Shown here: piece after piece, positions 9,391 to 21,124 of the stretch
How the letters are laid out: every line of letters starts with the position of its first letter
How positions within the stretch are numbered: the stretch's first letter is position 1
Source of the DNA: Ctenosaura bakeri
Lineage: Eukaryota > Chordata > Lepidosauria > Squamata > Iguanidae
Length of the DNA: 64,000 bases
Assembly: GCA_948474755.1 (NCBI GenBank)
Contig: CAOLHI010000057.1
Coordinates: 310,001-374,000, forward strand
Direction of reading: 5' to 3'
Made by a program: the position numbers and the translations under genes
The notes under the pieces: generated by a model
What the model was told of the DNA's origin: nothing
Seen by the model: the letters and a program-made list of their open reading frames with translations, nothing else
The model's database searches: none

Positions 9391-11446
9391 AGCCCTCAGA
9401 GAGGCATCTGGCTACATCCCTCATAGCCAGATGCAAAGTGATGACATCAGCACAGAGATCCACTGGAGTCCTCCAGGGATCTTAGTGCTGCTGGAAATCA
9501 TATTGTGTCTGCCTGTAGAGAATGTGGCCAGACATTTCTTTGAGGCTTCCTGCTTGCTGAGAAGCATGGAGTGGCCAGAAGGGCTGTGTCAGGGGCTTAC
9601 CAAGTAAGTCACAGAGAGAGTAAATTACTCAGTGTATTGTTGGTGTTCATGTGGGTATTCAGTTGCGACCATTGTGTATGCCTTAAAGTTTCCCTATTTA
9701 TACTGTCAGCTAGGGAACTGAATGCTACTTTTGTTGTTCAGCTGCAATATGTTCTTTTTGTTTGTTTGTTTGTGATGCTTAATGCAATAACAAAATTACT
9801 GTTACTAGAACTATAATGACAACTATTGCTGCTTCTATTATGATTGCTGCTACTACACATCTACTAAGAAGTATAAGCCGCATTGTGTTCTCTAAGCTAT
9901 GGGGGTATACAATTTCACCTTTCATGTTACATAGACAGTGAAATCTTAAGAATATTAGTTGAGAAGAAGCTATATTGATTATTACTGCCTTGAATATTTA
10001 GGGATGATGCACACTTCCTGAACCAATGCGGTAGGTGAAATGCTGCTATGTTTCTACATCCTTGTATATCCAAATTTGGTGATGCATGTATCCATTCTAA
10101 AAGAAAAAAAAATATGCACAAAATGTATATTTACTAGGAAAGTACAAACAAAATGTGTGTATTAATGAAAACAATGCATTATTCAAATCATTAAATGCAA
10201 AATGCATTCTAGCAGGGCAAATTCCATATGAAAATGTCTGTGTTAGGGGGAACAATGTGAAAATGCAGCAGGAGAAATGAGTATAAAATGCATGAAAATG
10301 TTCAGGTGGTCTTTGAAAAAGTTGAAAAAACTGCTTTGAAAACAGGATGAAGTAAGCTCAAGTCTAGAATATTGAGACACTGGCGTATTTGTGCCTCCAT
10401 CAGTATATCTTATGCTTTAAGAATATCTTCTGGAGTTTTGTTGGAGGATGTACCTGCACAGCTTCTTGTCCCCACATTAGATAGATGAACAATTTGGAAA
10501 GTTATTCTCGAGAGCCTGTGGTTCACAGCATCCAGTTCCCTAATAGGAGTTTGGCAGCTAATGATGTTAGATGTGGAAACTCCATTTTGCAATATTGGCA
10601 TATCTGGATAGCAACGGATTGTAAGGCTGAGGAGGATGTTGAGAAATGATAAAAAGATTTTATCAGGCTTCCAACAAATCCGATATCCTTTCTCATTTAG
10701 AAGGACCTTTATAATGATTGCAAACCAATTTAACGCTTGTGCCTTGTAATTTCAGTCTGTTTTGTTATTACTGCAACTCTCCACCCTTCTTCCATCTTAA
10801 CTTCCCAGACTGGTAAGGAACTCTCTGTCTTTGAAATAATAATGTGGATTATTATCACCTCAAAAAGAAGAAAGGGAGAAGGGGGAAACAACAACTCCTG
10901 AAAGGGAAGAAATGACAACTCCTGAACAGAAAAAAAGGCATTGGGGATAAGAAGCAAATTATAAATTGACACGTATTTTGAAGAGTGTTAGAAATAAATT
11001 TTGTATTCTACTGCTGACTCAGTTCTCTGTGTTACCTGAAAAATGACTCCAAATGGTTTCTCAGGCCTCCGGCGCTATTTTGGAAGTGTTTGGGCTGCTG
11101 CAATGGGGCAAAGGGAATATCCCGTTTCTTCTTATGGTGGGTCTTGCTGTTTTGCAGAAGGAAAGTCACTGTTTCCTACAAGTCAAGGCAACAATATATA
11201 AGGTTCTGAAAAAAAAAAAGGAAAAAAAAGGATGGACTAATGGTGTTTTTCGTAGAGGGGTGGGGAAGAGTGGAAAAAGTTTCAATTTTTTATTAAAGAA
11301 ACATTATATTTATTGTCAGATATTTTCCCCACACATTTCTGTATGGCTAATGGAAATCCGTTTTGTGCGGACAATATGTAGGTCCTTTCTGAAGTCTTTG
11401 TCTAGGCTGGCTCTCATTATATCAGCTTGTCTATGGTTTGACTGAG
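9391..11446. other. Intronic sequence, largely unclassified
   Basis: AT-rich, with a (TTTG)n run near 9759-9772 and a stretch near 10000-10330 that shares CACTTCCTGAACCAAT with two other sites in the window. No exon recognised. Confidence 0.45.
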
Positions 11447-11857
11447 GCCCTTTCCACACGTTACCTGCTCGCGGAGATGGGGGTGCTGTTTGCGCAAGCA
11501 GCCTCTTGCGCGAGGCACTCGCATCGCTCTTCCGTTCTCCCACAGCTGGCTTCCTGATTGCGTGACCGTCGCACGAGTGCCCTGCCCCTTCCTTCCGCAG
11601 CACAGCCTTGGAGCTGTAGGCTGCGCTGGGGGAGGAAGTGCGACCGGCCCGGCTCGCCTGACGCACTGCAGGGCAGGTAAGTGTGCGAGGGCCCCGGGAG
11701 CATTGTGTGACCCAATCGAAAATAAAACAATGCGTGCGCGGCCCACTTTAGGCTTGTGAGTGTCGCGTGAATGAGAGTGCGTCGTACGGACCGACGCTCC
11801 CATTCACACGATGTTCAAGGGGTCCTTTCGCAACAGAAACTGTGTGCGAAAAGGGCC
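11447..11857. mobile_element. GC-rich long relative of the palindromic family
   Basis: Left end GGCCCTTTCCACACGTTACC, right end TGTGCGAAAAGGGCC. CpG-dense interior. Several blocks match the element at 24653-25247 in inverted orientation: GAGTGCGTCGT near 11776, a GCATTG/AATGCTCCC block near 11695-11735, and an AGGTAAGTG splice-donor motif at 11675-11683. Flanks TGA and ATA are not a clean duplication. Overlapping open frames on both strands are non-coding by-products. Confidence 0.75.
11674..11682 (+). promoter_or_regulatory. Consensus 5' splice donor inside a transposon
   Basis: GCAGGTAAGTG at 11673-11683 contains the full vertebrate donor consensus CAG|GTAAGT, in the sense orientation of UNC5D. 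The related element at 24.6 kb has AAG|GTAAGT on the minus strand at 24837-24845. Whether it is used is unknown. Confidence 0.5.
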
Positions 11858-11900
11858 ATAATCAAGGCAGACTCTCTTACAAGCACTGATGATATACTCT

Positions 11901-12042
11901 GGCCATTTCCGCACTAGACTGTTAGAGTACTATTATTCTGCTTTCAACATCCTATGTAATCCAGGGGTTTGCAGAACCCAGGATTCCGTGGGATGTTGAA
12001 AGTGGAATAATAGCACTCTAACAGTCTAGTGCGGAAATGGCC
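11901..12042. mobile_element. Palindromic DNA-transposon copy, short centre
   Basis: 142 bp. Ends are GGCCATTTCCGCACTAGACT and TAGTGCGGAAATGGCC. Arms meet at GGGGTTTGCAGAACCC with the usual GC-rich centre missing. Flanks are TCT and TTT (one mismatch from a 3-bp duplication). Confidence 0.88.
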
Positions 12043-12436
12043 TTTGTCTCAGCAAGGGTGGGAGCCTGCGATGCCCCAACTGTGGAATGCCCCCCCATCA
12101 CTAGAAGTGTGTCTGGCACCAAGACTGCATTTGGCATCATCTCCTCTGAATTGTGTCTTGATTTCCTTGTAGCAGCAACACACACTCCCAATCTGTGCCT
12201 TCCTCCTTGGCATTTCTTGAATAAGGCGGGCATGGGGTTCGTCGGTGCCACGTTTTAGGCCCAAGAAAAGCCTTTTTGGCAAAAAGAAGTGAACAAAAGT
12301 CCCTTCCTGTTTTTCAAGAGGCATTTGATGGGGGGGAGAATCTAGAGAAAATTGAAAAAAATTGAACCCATCCCTTCAAAAAAAAAAAAAAGGGCTGCAT
12401 AGAGAGCATACCAAGCCTTTCCTTTTATATCTCTTT

Positions 12437-12632
12437 TACCTTCTTTCAAACCTGTGGAATCTTGAGATTTGTTGTTTGTGAGACACTTGGAATTACAACA
12501 TTAGAGCACTCTAGTGCAGAATTCTGACTATCTCATGAAACTACGTATCCCAGGATTCAGCAGGATAGAACCATGGCAGTTAAAGTGGTGTTAAAGTGCT
12601 GTGATTATGTAGTGTGGATAGTCTGAAAGAGA
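12437..12632. repeat. Relic of a second palindrome-like repeat
   Basis: Contains TGAGATTTGTTGTTTGTGAG, CTACGTATCCCAGGATTCAG and GGCAGTTAAAGTGGTGTTAAA, ending TAGTGTGGATAGTCTG. This layout (inverted 'tgggatttgtagttt' arms and a 'gttaaagtggtg' end) recurs at 44519-44693 and near 60450-60620. Confidence 0.5.
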
Positions 12633-13746
12633 AGGATCAATAAAATGTCTAGTAGAGTCTGATAAAAGCATAATAATGGCTGATAGAATCAGCAGGAGTT
12701 GAGATGTCATATTTTGTCATATTTTACTAGCATTATGTTTTCTGAGAAAGTAAGAAATACTCATAGTAGGAATTCTGCAAAGAGGGCAAAGAAAGCAGAG
12801 ACTGAAAGCTAGATTGCTAAATTGCCAAAAGTCAAAGCTTTCATACAATAAAAGTAGTTAAGAGCTGATTGTGATAATATGAACATTGAAACTTGCATTA
12901 CCAATAATGATGATTAAGTACACTCCCCACAAAATGTTTGCACCAGGACCCGCAACACATTATGTCTGCAACTGATGCATGTCTTTATCTTTTCTAATCT
13001 CAACCAAATCACAATTTTTTAAAAAATAAAATAAATAAAGGGAAGCTCAAGCTGAGCAACTAAAAGGAGCATAGAACATCAGTCGTCACTGCACGTGAAT
13101 TCATCTGTTCTGAAGATTATATACCTGCAGGCTAGAATACCTCTACTGGTAATTTAAATGTAGATCATTAAAATGCAGAATCTTATTCCATTGTAGAAAG
13201 CTAATGATTCATTGCTACTAAAATGCAGTTTGCAAGTTCATCTTTTAAAAAGTTCAGTACTATTTATTTATGTACTTAAAGTTGTAGATCGCTGGGAAAA
13301 TACTGCAATAATATAGTTCAAGGGTGCACCAACAGTTGCTTTCAATATAGAAGATAGAGAACAAAGAGCTGTCCTAAAATGCAGAATTGGGACAGGGAGT
13401 ATAGTATACCCAATTCACGGATTCCTCTAGAAACGATTTGAACTTACCTTAATAGTCACTTGTATATTATATTCTCCCTGACTGTTAAAGACAATAAAGC
13501 CATCTGATCCATAAATATTATTTATGTAGAATATGTATTTCTCTTACTTTGTGTACCCTCTAATAAAGCCAGAACTACTTTGTTGGGGATTTAAACAAAC
13601 ATAACAACAGTTTTGTCATGAAATTATTATATTAGAGTTGGAAAAGTATAAGTTTATTACCAATCAACAGCTTTATGTTGACACTACAGTGGACTGGATG
13701 AATCAGATAATGTCATTATAACTAGATATTGGGGTAGACAATATCC

Positions 13747-13750
<4 letters not shown>
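12633..13750. other. Unclassified AT-rich intronic sequence
   Basis: No exon or nameable repeat. Confidence 0.5.

Positions 13751-13790
<40 letters not shown>
13751..13790. repeat. (CA)n microsatellite
   Basis: About 20 uninterrupted CA units. Confidence 0.97.
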
Positions 13791-13791
<1 letters not shown>

Positions 13792-14040
13792 TGGAGTGAG
13801 GAGTTATATACCTGATTCAGACTAATCCAGTCTGATTCTTATGCATTCTAGGTCATTCTAAATCAACACAATTGAGGTCTGGATTTGGAATTCGGCCAAA
13901 AGGAATGTTGGTCTTACTTGGGATGCATTCATTTCCAGCAAATAAGGGGTGTACATCCTAAATGTTTGGGTTGCTACTCCCACTTGCTCCAATAGGGAGG
14001 CAAAAGAAAGACCTCCTGGTATTCCCACATTGAGGAACAA

Positions 14041-16440
14041 CTCCGAGAAGGTCAGTCATCAACACAAGATGTGGAGTTGAGACTCCAGACAGAGAAAAAC
14101 CTTTAACAATTTATTAACACATTAACACAATCAGAAAACACTAGAGATTGCTGCATAAACTGGTCCCCCAAGGAGAGAACTAAATACATTCTGGTCTCTA
14201 CTATACCAGCACTCCACAGGGTGGGGAGAATGTTTGTCCCTTATCTACTGAAAATGAATGTATCACAGATAAAACTAAGGGCTTTTCCACACTACACTGT
14301 TATAGGGCTATTGTTCCACTTTCAACATCCTGTAGAATTCTGGGGTTTGTAGTTTACTGAGGCCAAAGAGCACTCTGGCTGAGAATTCTAAATGCCCCTC
14401 CCTAAATTGCAAACCCCAGGATTCCATGCAATGTTTCTACTAGTACTAGTTTTCTACTGGATATGTATATGGCACTCCTCATTGATGGTCTGAAGTGTTA
14501 CCCTGAAAATTGGGCGTATCTCGAGGACACCCAAACAGGCTTCAAATTAGGGGAATTAACAGAGAAACTCAAAGCTTGCGAGAGGTAAGGGCAAGGGATC
14601 TTTAACCCTATGTCTACGGGGTCAGAACCACGCGAGAGTCAGAGAAACAATCCAAATTAACTTTATTAAAACTAACAGAACAAGTCACCACACATGTTAA
14701 CAAATAATCCTGCAATCACATGAGGGCTACAGAACTGAAGTTGGAAATGAGCGACAGTTGGGGAAGAGGGCATATGGACCTTAGTCTAGACGTCCTGGAG
14801 AGGGAGAAGATCAGCGAAGGCTTGGTGTAAAGCACTAAGGGGAGGTTGGATCCCGGGGCTGGAAGGCTGGCCAAAGTGGGGATTCGCGGAGGATCAAAGA
14901 CGTGAGTCACGTTTAGCTCTCAGCAACTTCTGAGAGGCTTGAATGGGATACCTCAGTAGCAGCAAAACAGGCCCTTGTCCGGTCTGGGAGGCTCTCTCAA
15001 GAGGCTCAAAAAGTGAGGATTTTTTATAGCCAATTTCTGTCCTCAGACCAGGTATCGGCTAACAAAGTGGCGTTAATGGGCGATGATTGCAGAATATAAT
15101 GTTAGGCAAATATCACGACCCCTCCTCGGTATTGTTTCTCCCGGGAAAGTCCAGGGGATTGATAGGCTTAAAATTCCAAATTGATAGGTGTTGTTTGTTT
15201 GGCTACGCACAGTTCATCAAAGTAGCTTGGTGTTACCTGTTTGCTTAGAACTCCTTTAAAGGGTTCCCAAAAGCTGTCAAAATTGTCTCTTGTGGGGAAA
15301 AATTAGCTCTGAGCACCGCCTTAGCCATGCAAAGAGGACAGGGTATTTTAGGATATTTAAGCCCATTTATTATGGGGTCAGGCTCAGTCAAAAACTACAC
15401 AAGTTGTTCAAATGTAAGTATTTTATTAACACAGATGCAAAGTCCCTACAATCACTCAACTGCACTAACTATAACAAGCTTACAAGACTATAGAAAGTTA
15501 AATTTCATACAATCACTCAGCTTTACTCACACTCTAAGCATACAAGACTATAGAAAGTTAGAAAGAGATGAAAATTAGGAAAGAGAGAGAGAGAGACATA
15601 AGAGTTTGATTTAATACTATACCAATTCCAGAAGTCTTCAGCTGGGAGAAAAGAAGATCTCAGCCACGCTTTTAGGAGCTGAGGGGAGCTTACAAGCTTC
15701 ATTGTTTTGCAGATCTGAAAGAACTCCTGCAAACTGTCAAACCTCCAAACTCTTCAAAACTTCCCAAAAGAACTCCCAAAAGAATCAGAAAATGCCTAGT
15801 TATAGCTGAACAATGTCCTGAGAAGCCACATGGTTGCAGTTTTATTAAGATGGATTATTTTCTTTGTAGTTCAAAGAAAATACAACCAAACATTCTTGTT
15901 GTTTCCTGCAAGATCAGTATCTCTCCGGAAATGCATGCCTTAAGGTGTGGAATTCCAGGCAGTTTTGCATTGTATACAGAGAGTAATTGTCCTGATCACT
16001 GCTAAAACTCCATTCCAATGTCCGTTGAGCCATTTGCCAGACAACCCCAGGGTGTATGACAAAAAACAGAGATTTCCTGTTTACGTGTCCTTCCAGTATA
16101 TCTTTATGGCTCACTATGTTTGATATAAAATAATTAGGTTCCTCAGGACATGGTTTTTGGGGGTGCTAGGGGCATTACATTGGGGTGTGACAGTGTCCAG
16201 GAGCGAGTCTATTGTCTGCCTTGAGATACGTGACTCAGAACAATAGATCTGTCTTTTAGCCTAAAGGACGTTGTCTATGTTCCCATACAGCAGAGGGAGA
16301 CGGTATAGTGTTAAGGATTTCCCATTCAACACCAAGGTTGTTTTTAACTGCAATTGACCTTTGCTAATCAATATCCAATTTGGGGGAAGTCATGCCAATT
16401 TTAGGGGCCTTCTCTTAGGGTTACTTTGGGGTGTAACAAT
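14041..16440 (-). mobile_element. Cluster of degenerate antisense LTR-like sequence
   Basis: Read on the minus strand there are two LTR-like starts, TGTTACACCCCAAAGTAACC from 16438 and TGTCACACCCCAATGTAATG from 16190, an end-like CAGGGTAACA at 14496, and AATAAA signals in similar contexts near 15422, 14664 and 14109 (each within TTAATAAA). 15448-15500 and 15509-15560 are imperfect tandem copies sharing TACAAGACTATAGAAAGTTA. Target duplications could not be recognised, so the number of LTRs (two or three) is uncertain. A palindrome copy at 14279-14432 interrupts the block. Confidence 0.4.
14279..14432. mobile_element. Truncated palindromic DNA-transposon copy
   Basis: Left end GGGCTTTTCCACACTACACT and both inner arms (TGGGGTTTGTAGTTTACTGA, TTGCAAACCCCAGGATTCCA) are present. 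The right end is missing beyond CCATGCAATG. Confidence 0.8.
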
Positions 16441-16704
16441 TGTAGCAAGGTCCGTTCTACCATCTCAGGATTGTGATATCTCCTTCTTAATGACAAATTT
16501 ACCATATACTCTATATTGGATGTGTTACCTGAGGGGAGCAGGGAAAAAGAAGAGAAGGATATGGTAGAATGGGCACCCATGTTGAAAGATTTGTCTTTAA
16601 GAAATCTGGCTTGTAGTTTCCCAGTCAACAGGTCTTTCTATAAATCTTTCTGAGGGGTGATACAAAGGGAAAAAGTAGCCACCTTGTGAAATATGAGCTC
16701 AGGT

Positions 16705-17080
16705 CTTAGATTGCTAAGTATATTTAGCATGATCAAAAGGAAATTAAGATGTGGCATGATACTTATGTTTAAATATTTGAAGGGATGTCATGTTGAAGAT
16801 GAAGCAAGCTTGTTTTCTGCTGCTCCAGGGACTAGGACAGAAAGCAATGGATTCAAACTACGTGAAAAGAGATTTCACCTAAACATCAAGAAGAACTTCT
16901 TGATTCATCAGTGGAATCTGCTGCCTCAGTGTGGTGGAGTCACCCTTCTTTGGAGGTTATTAAACAGATGCTGGATGACCATTTGTTGGGGTTCTTGGAG
17001 TGTGGATTCCTTCATGGCAGGGGCTTGGACTCGATGGCCATTGTGGTCTCTTCCAACTCTATGTTTCTATGATTCTAAGT
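16705..17080 (+). mobile_element. CR1 LINE, 3' end
   Basis: Translation gives the CR1 C-terminal pattern ([40 protein letters not shown]), followed by GGACTCGATGGCCATTGTGG and the tail TCTTCCAACTCTATGTTTCT ATGATTCT. 5' truncated. Confidence 0.9.
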
Positions 17081-17202
17081 CTCAAAACAATCATTCTCTT
17101 AAAAAGGAAAGATAGCCTGCCTTAAAAGAGTTCAGACTTGGGAAGGAAACCTCTTTAATACTATGGAACTCTTACTTCATTTGTTAACCGTGTCCACCAT
17201 AG

Positions 17203-18945
17203 AATCATAGAATCATAGAAATGTAGAGTTGGAAGAGACCACAGGGGCCATCCAGCCCAACACCCTGCCATGCAGGAACACCCTCAAAGCACTCCTGACA
17301 GATGACCATCAAGCCTCTGCTTAAAAACCTCCAAGGAAGGAGACTCCACTACACTCCGAGGCAGCATGTTCCACTGCCGGACAGCCCTGACTGTCAGGAA
17401 GTTCTTCCTGAGGTTCAGGTGGAATCTCTTTTCCTGCAGCTTGAATCCATTGCTCCTTGTCCTGGTTTCTGGAGCAGCTGAAAACAAGCCCTCTCCTTCT
17501 TCTAGATGGCATCCCTCAAATATTTAAACATGGTATCATGTCCCCTCTTAACCTTCTATTCTGCAAACTAAACATCCCCAGCTTTCTAAGTCTATCCCCA
17601 TAAGGCATGGTTTCCAGGCCTCTCACCATTTTGGTCGCCCTCCTCTGGACTTGCTCCAGCTTGTCAATATCCCTCTTGAATTGGGGTGCCCAGAACTGGA
17701 CACAGTATTCAAGATGAGGTCTAACCAAAGCAGAGTAGAGTGGTACCAGTACCTCCCTCGATCTAGACACCATACTCCTATTGATGCAGCCAAGAATTGC
17801 ATTGGCTTTCTTGGCTGCTGCATCACACTGCTGACTCATGCTCAGCCTGTGGTCTATGAAGACTCCTAGATCCCTTTCACACGTACTGCTATCCAGCCAC
17901 GTGTCCCCCATCCTATATTTCTGTATTCCATTTTTTCTACCTAAGTGTAGGACCTTACACTTCTCTCTGCTGAATTTCATTTTGTTCGCCTTGGCCCAGC
18001 TCTCCAATCTATCCAGGTCATTTTGAATTTTGATCCTGTCCTCTGGCGTATTAGCAACCCCTCCCAATTTGGTATCATCTGCAAATTTGATCAGCATGCC
18101 CTCTATTCCTTCATCCAAGTCATTGATAAAAATATTGAACAGCACTGGTCCCAGGACAGAACCCTGTGGCACCCCACTAGTCACTTCTCTCCAGGATGAA
18201 AAGCAGCCATTCGTGATCACCCTTTGGGTTCGGTCGGTCAACCAATTACAAATCCAACTAACAGTAGCCCTGTCCAGCCCACATTTTACTAGCTTCATTG
18301 CAGGAATGTCATGGGGAACTTTGTCAAAGGTCTTACTGAAATCGAGATATGCTACATCCACAGCATTCCCTTCATCTATCAAGCAAGTAACTGTATCATA
18401 AAAAGAGATAAGATTAGTCTGGCATGACTTATTTTTGAGAAATCCATGTTGACTTCTCGTGATTACCACGTTGCTTTCTAAGTGATTAGAAACTGACTGC
18501 TTAATGATCTGCTCCAGGATCTTTCCGGGTACTGATATCAGGCTGACTGGGCGACAATTGTTTGGGCCCTCTTTTTTTCCCTTCTTGAAGATGGGGGTAA
18601 CATTTGCTCTCTTCCAGTCTGCTGGAACTTCTCCTGTCCTCCAAGATTTCTCAAAGATTATAGCAAGCGGTTCCGAAATGACCTCTGCCAGCTCTTTTAA
18701 TATCCTAGGATGCAATTCATCGGGCCCTGGAGACTTGCATTCGTCCAATGTGGCCAGGTATTCCTGTACCACCTCTCTACCTATTATGTGCCTCATTTCC
18801 TCTGCTTCCTCCCCTGCTCCCCAACCGCCAGGTTGAGTGCTTGTATCCTTCTGGGAAAAAACTGAGGCAAAGAATGTGTTAAGTAGTTCTGCCTTTTCTC
18901 TTCCCCCTGTGAGTAATTCGCCATCTTCCCTGCGCATCCTTGATT
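17203..18945 (-). mobile_element. CR1 LINE with nearly intact reverse transcriptase 3' half
   Basis: Minus-strand open frame of 473 codons from 18937 to 17516 covers the reverse transcriptase: [76 protein letters not shown], the catalytic FADD in [12 protein letters not shown], and the C-terminal [20 protein letters not shown]. The C-terminal tail (GLVFSCS- and [24 protein letters not shown] sequence, 17284-17512) is in another frame, so a single 1-nt indel near 17533 is the main visible damage. The 3' end carries the CR1-specific repeat (TTCTATGATTCTATGATTCT on the minus strand) at 17203-17221. 5' truncated at about 18945: endonuclease and ORF1 are absent. It is antisense to UNC5D. Confidence 0.95.
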
Positions 18946-19378
18946 TGATTTAATTGTTTGCATTTATATTGTCTTTCACAATTCCATACATGTTCACATT
19001 TATGGGCAAGTAAGCTTCAACTGGTCACAAAGGGGATTACTTCTGACGCACTGTGTATACAGTAATGATTCTGGTATTACTGAGTAGTTTCTTCTCCTAA
19101 TGTTATGCTCAGTTACTAGGTTGTTTAAGCTGCATTCAGTTCAACAGAGCTTCCTTACTTGCAGCAAAACAGCACCTGTCAGTGAAACTTTAAGTAGTAT
19201 GTATGTGTTCTAACACAGCAATAATCACCATCACACAATTCATGGATTTGTCAAACCTGCTTCTTTTCCAACTCGTAAAGAGCAAGAAGAAAGCTCTTGC
19301 TTTCATCACCTGAAAAGGGATTGGGAATTTTGCAGAAAGTAAAATTACCTCTGAATTTGAGATAGAAATAAAATTAAA
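18946..19378. other. Unclassified intronic sequence
   Basis: No exon or nameable repeat between the CR1 and the Tigger-like element. Confidence 0.5.
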
Positions 19379-19380
19379 TA

Positions 19381-19832
19381 TAGCCAGCCCTTCACATTTG
19401 TGGGTTTTACTTTCATGGATTTGATTAGTTGTGAGTTCCCTCACTCCCTGACTCCCCTCCACCACCTCAAGTTCTTCTTCCTGGGAGAAACTTCTCTTCA
19501 GCAGCTCCAATCGGGTCACACAGCCTTTTAAAAACCCACCTCTTGTCTTCCTCCTTTACCTCCAGCCACTAAGCCCAATTTCTCAGCACCATAAACCCTC
19601 TCCTAATGCCACCCACACACCCAAAGAAGGAGACAGATGAGAGAGCAAGTATTGGGCCGCCCTGCCAATCCACCCCTTCCTCTCTCTTTCCTGGTTTGGA
19701 CCCTGGGTATCTGCTCTCCCCATCATGTCTCAGCCCCCTTCCCCCAAACACGCAAATATTTTGATATTTGCAGTTCTTCCATTTTGCAGAGGTCCTGCTC
19801 CCCTAACCCTAGTGAATGTGGAGGGCCAACTG
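19381..19832. mobile_element. Tigger/pogo-like non-autonomous transposon, copy 1
   Basis: Left end TAGCCAGCCCTTCACATTTG and right end GAATGTGGAGGGCCAACTG are inverted and flanked by TA on both sides, the target of Tc1/mariner elements. The CAGTTGGCCCTCCACAT-type terminus is that of Tigger-like families. No transposase frame. It is the inverted counterpart of 30689-31180. Confidence 0.8.
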
Positions 19833-20098
19833 TAGACACAAATCACCCAAGGGTATTTTTTTCTTTTCCCTCCATGGTGGAAGTAGGGCTCCTCACACAA
19901 CTGCTTGGCCATAAGATTCATCATAGGTAGTAGATTACAAAGATAATTGATTGAACAGCTGAAACCAGCAGGTATGGCCAAAAGGGGAGGGGGGACCTTG
20001 CTTGCTTCTGCCTCCCAAATTTGATGACAGAATGAAGTGCAACACTTGCCAAAAACCCTGCTGCTCACACTGAAAATTGTCAGAGAAAATAGCCTCAA

Positions 20099-20664
20099 TG
20101 TCATGCCCTGGATAACCTGTACTCCACAAACTTCACTCAGAGTAGATCAGCAGTGTTTGTTTGTAGCAAAACAAGCAGTACAGCATACTTGGTCAGAAAT
20201 TGCTGAGACAACAGCATATATGGTGGTTATGCGTTTTATACCTTTCAGATACAAATTGAGGCACACAGAGCTGTGATTGGGGAGGATCATAAATCCAATG
20301 TTATTCCACTATTCTAGATGTTTCCTGGACTCACCTATCTTTCATCCTTGAGGCTAGAACATGTTTCCTGCCTCGTTATATCTGAACATTTCCAGATCTC
20401 ACATAACACCTCTTATTGCTTTTATTTTCACCCTCTGATCTTCACCCCCTCTACCAGACACCTTGTAGCAGCGGGCAATAAAGCGGTTAATCATTTCATC
20501 CATTTGACTACACAAGTGTGCTTCAAACAGATCCATAGTTGTAATCAGTAACTGACCTTCTATACTTTGTAACACTCTAACTCTAGTGATACCTAAGCTG
20601 AGTCCCCTATCTATTCTAATACATCTCCAGCAAAACCTTATGACAGGAGTCACGCATCCTGATA
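20099..20664 (-). mobile_element. Solo LTR, copy 1
   Basis: Aligns end to end with 49392-49972. Shared blocks include GAGGATCATAAATC, TTTCCTGCCTC or TTTTCTGCCTC, GCAATAAAGC and the end CATCCTGATA/CATCCTGACA. Termini are TGTCATG...CCTGATA, and flanks CTCAA and CTCAC suggest a 5-bp duplication. On the minus strand an AATAAA-like ACAAACAAAC/ACAAATAAAA context lies about 60 bp before the end, so minus is the likely sense. No internal retroviral coding sequence. Confidence 0.7.
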
Positions 20665-20730
20665 CTCACTGGAGTTTGGGAACTCTACTCCCTTTGACTG
20701 TTTGACCCAATCTCCCTCCTCCTGTTTATA

Positions 20731-21029
20731 ATGTTAGCTCGTCATTGTCTGTTTTGTTGTTCCAGATTGGCTGAGTGGGTAGACAGTGGGGAGAGACAGA
20801 CAACTGCTGCAGGACCAAAGGACATAAAAAGCTTGCGAAAATCCAGTGCTGGGTAGAATAAAGATTGGAACAGCAGCAGCTGATGTGGATGACTTGATTC
20901 TTCTTAGCTGTTGGGCCTTGTACCACCTCTTTGCCCCCCCCCCCAAACGGCATCTTTACCAGACCCTGAGGTTCAGAACTTGTCAATAGCAGAGATAAGG
21001 AACTTCCAGGGGTTAGGTGTACACCCCAC
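20731..21029 (+). mobile_element. Possible LTR fragment
   Basis: TATA-like CATAAAAAGC at about 20823 followed by GAATAAAG at about 20858, inside a segment starting TGTTAGC and ending TGTACA or CCCCACA. A 12-bp C run lies near 20936. No target duplication found. Confidence 0.25.
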
Positions 21030-21124
21030 ATTTGCCTTTTTCATTTACTGACCTATCTGAAACCTTTCCCTGAAAAAATGTTGGGCCAAAAACCAGCCAT
21101 TTGTGCCTCTAGAAGGCTCCAGAG

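Noticed and set aside
11417..11803. Minus-strand frames of 116-128 codons
   Set aside because: They lie inside a GC-rich non-autonomous element; several frames are open at once.
17516..18937. 473-codon gene
   Set aside because: Not a host gene: it is CR1 reverse transcriptase, with FADD box and CR1 3' tail.
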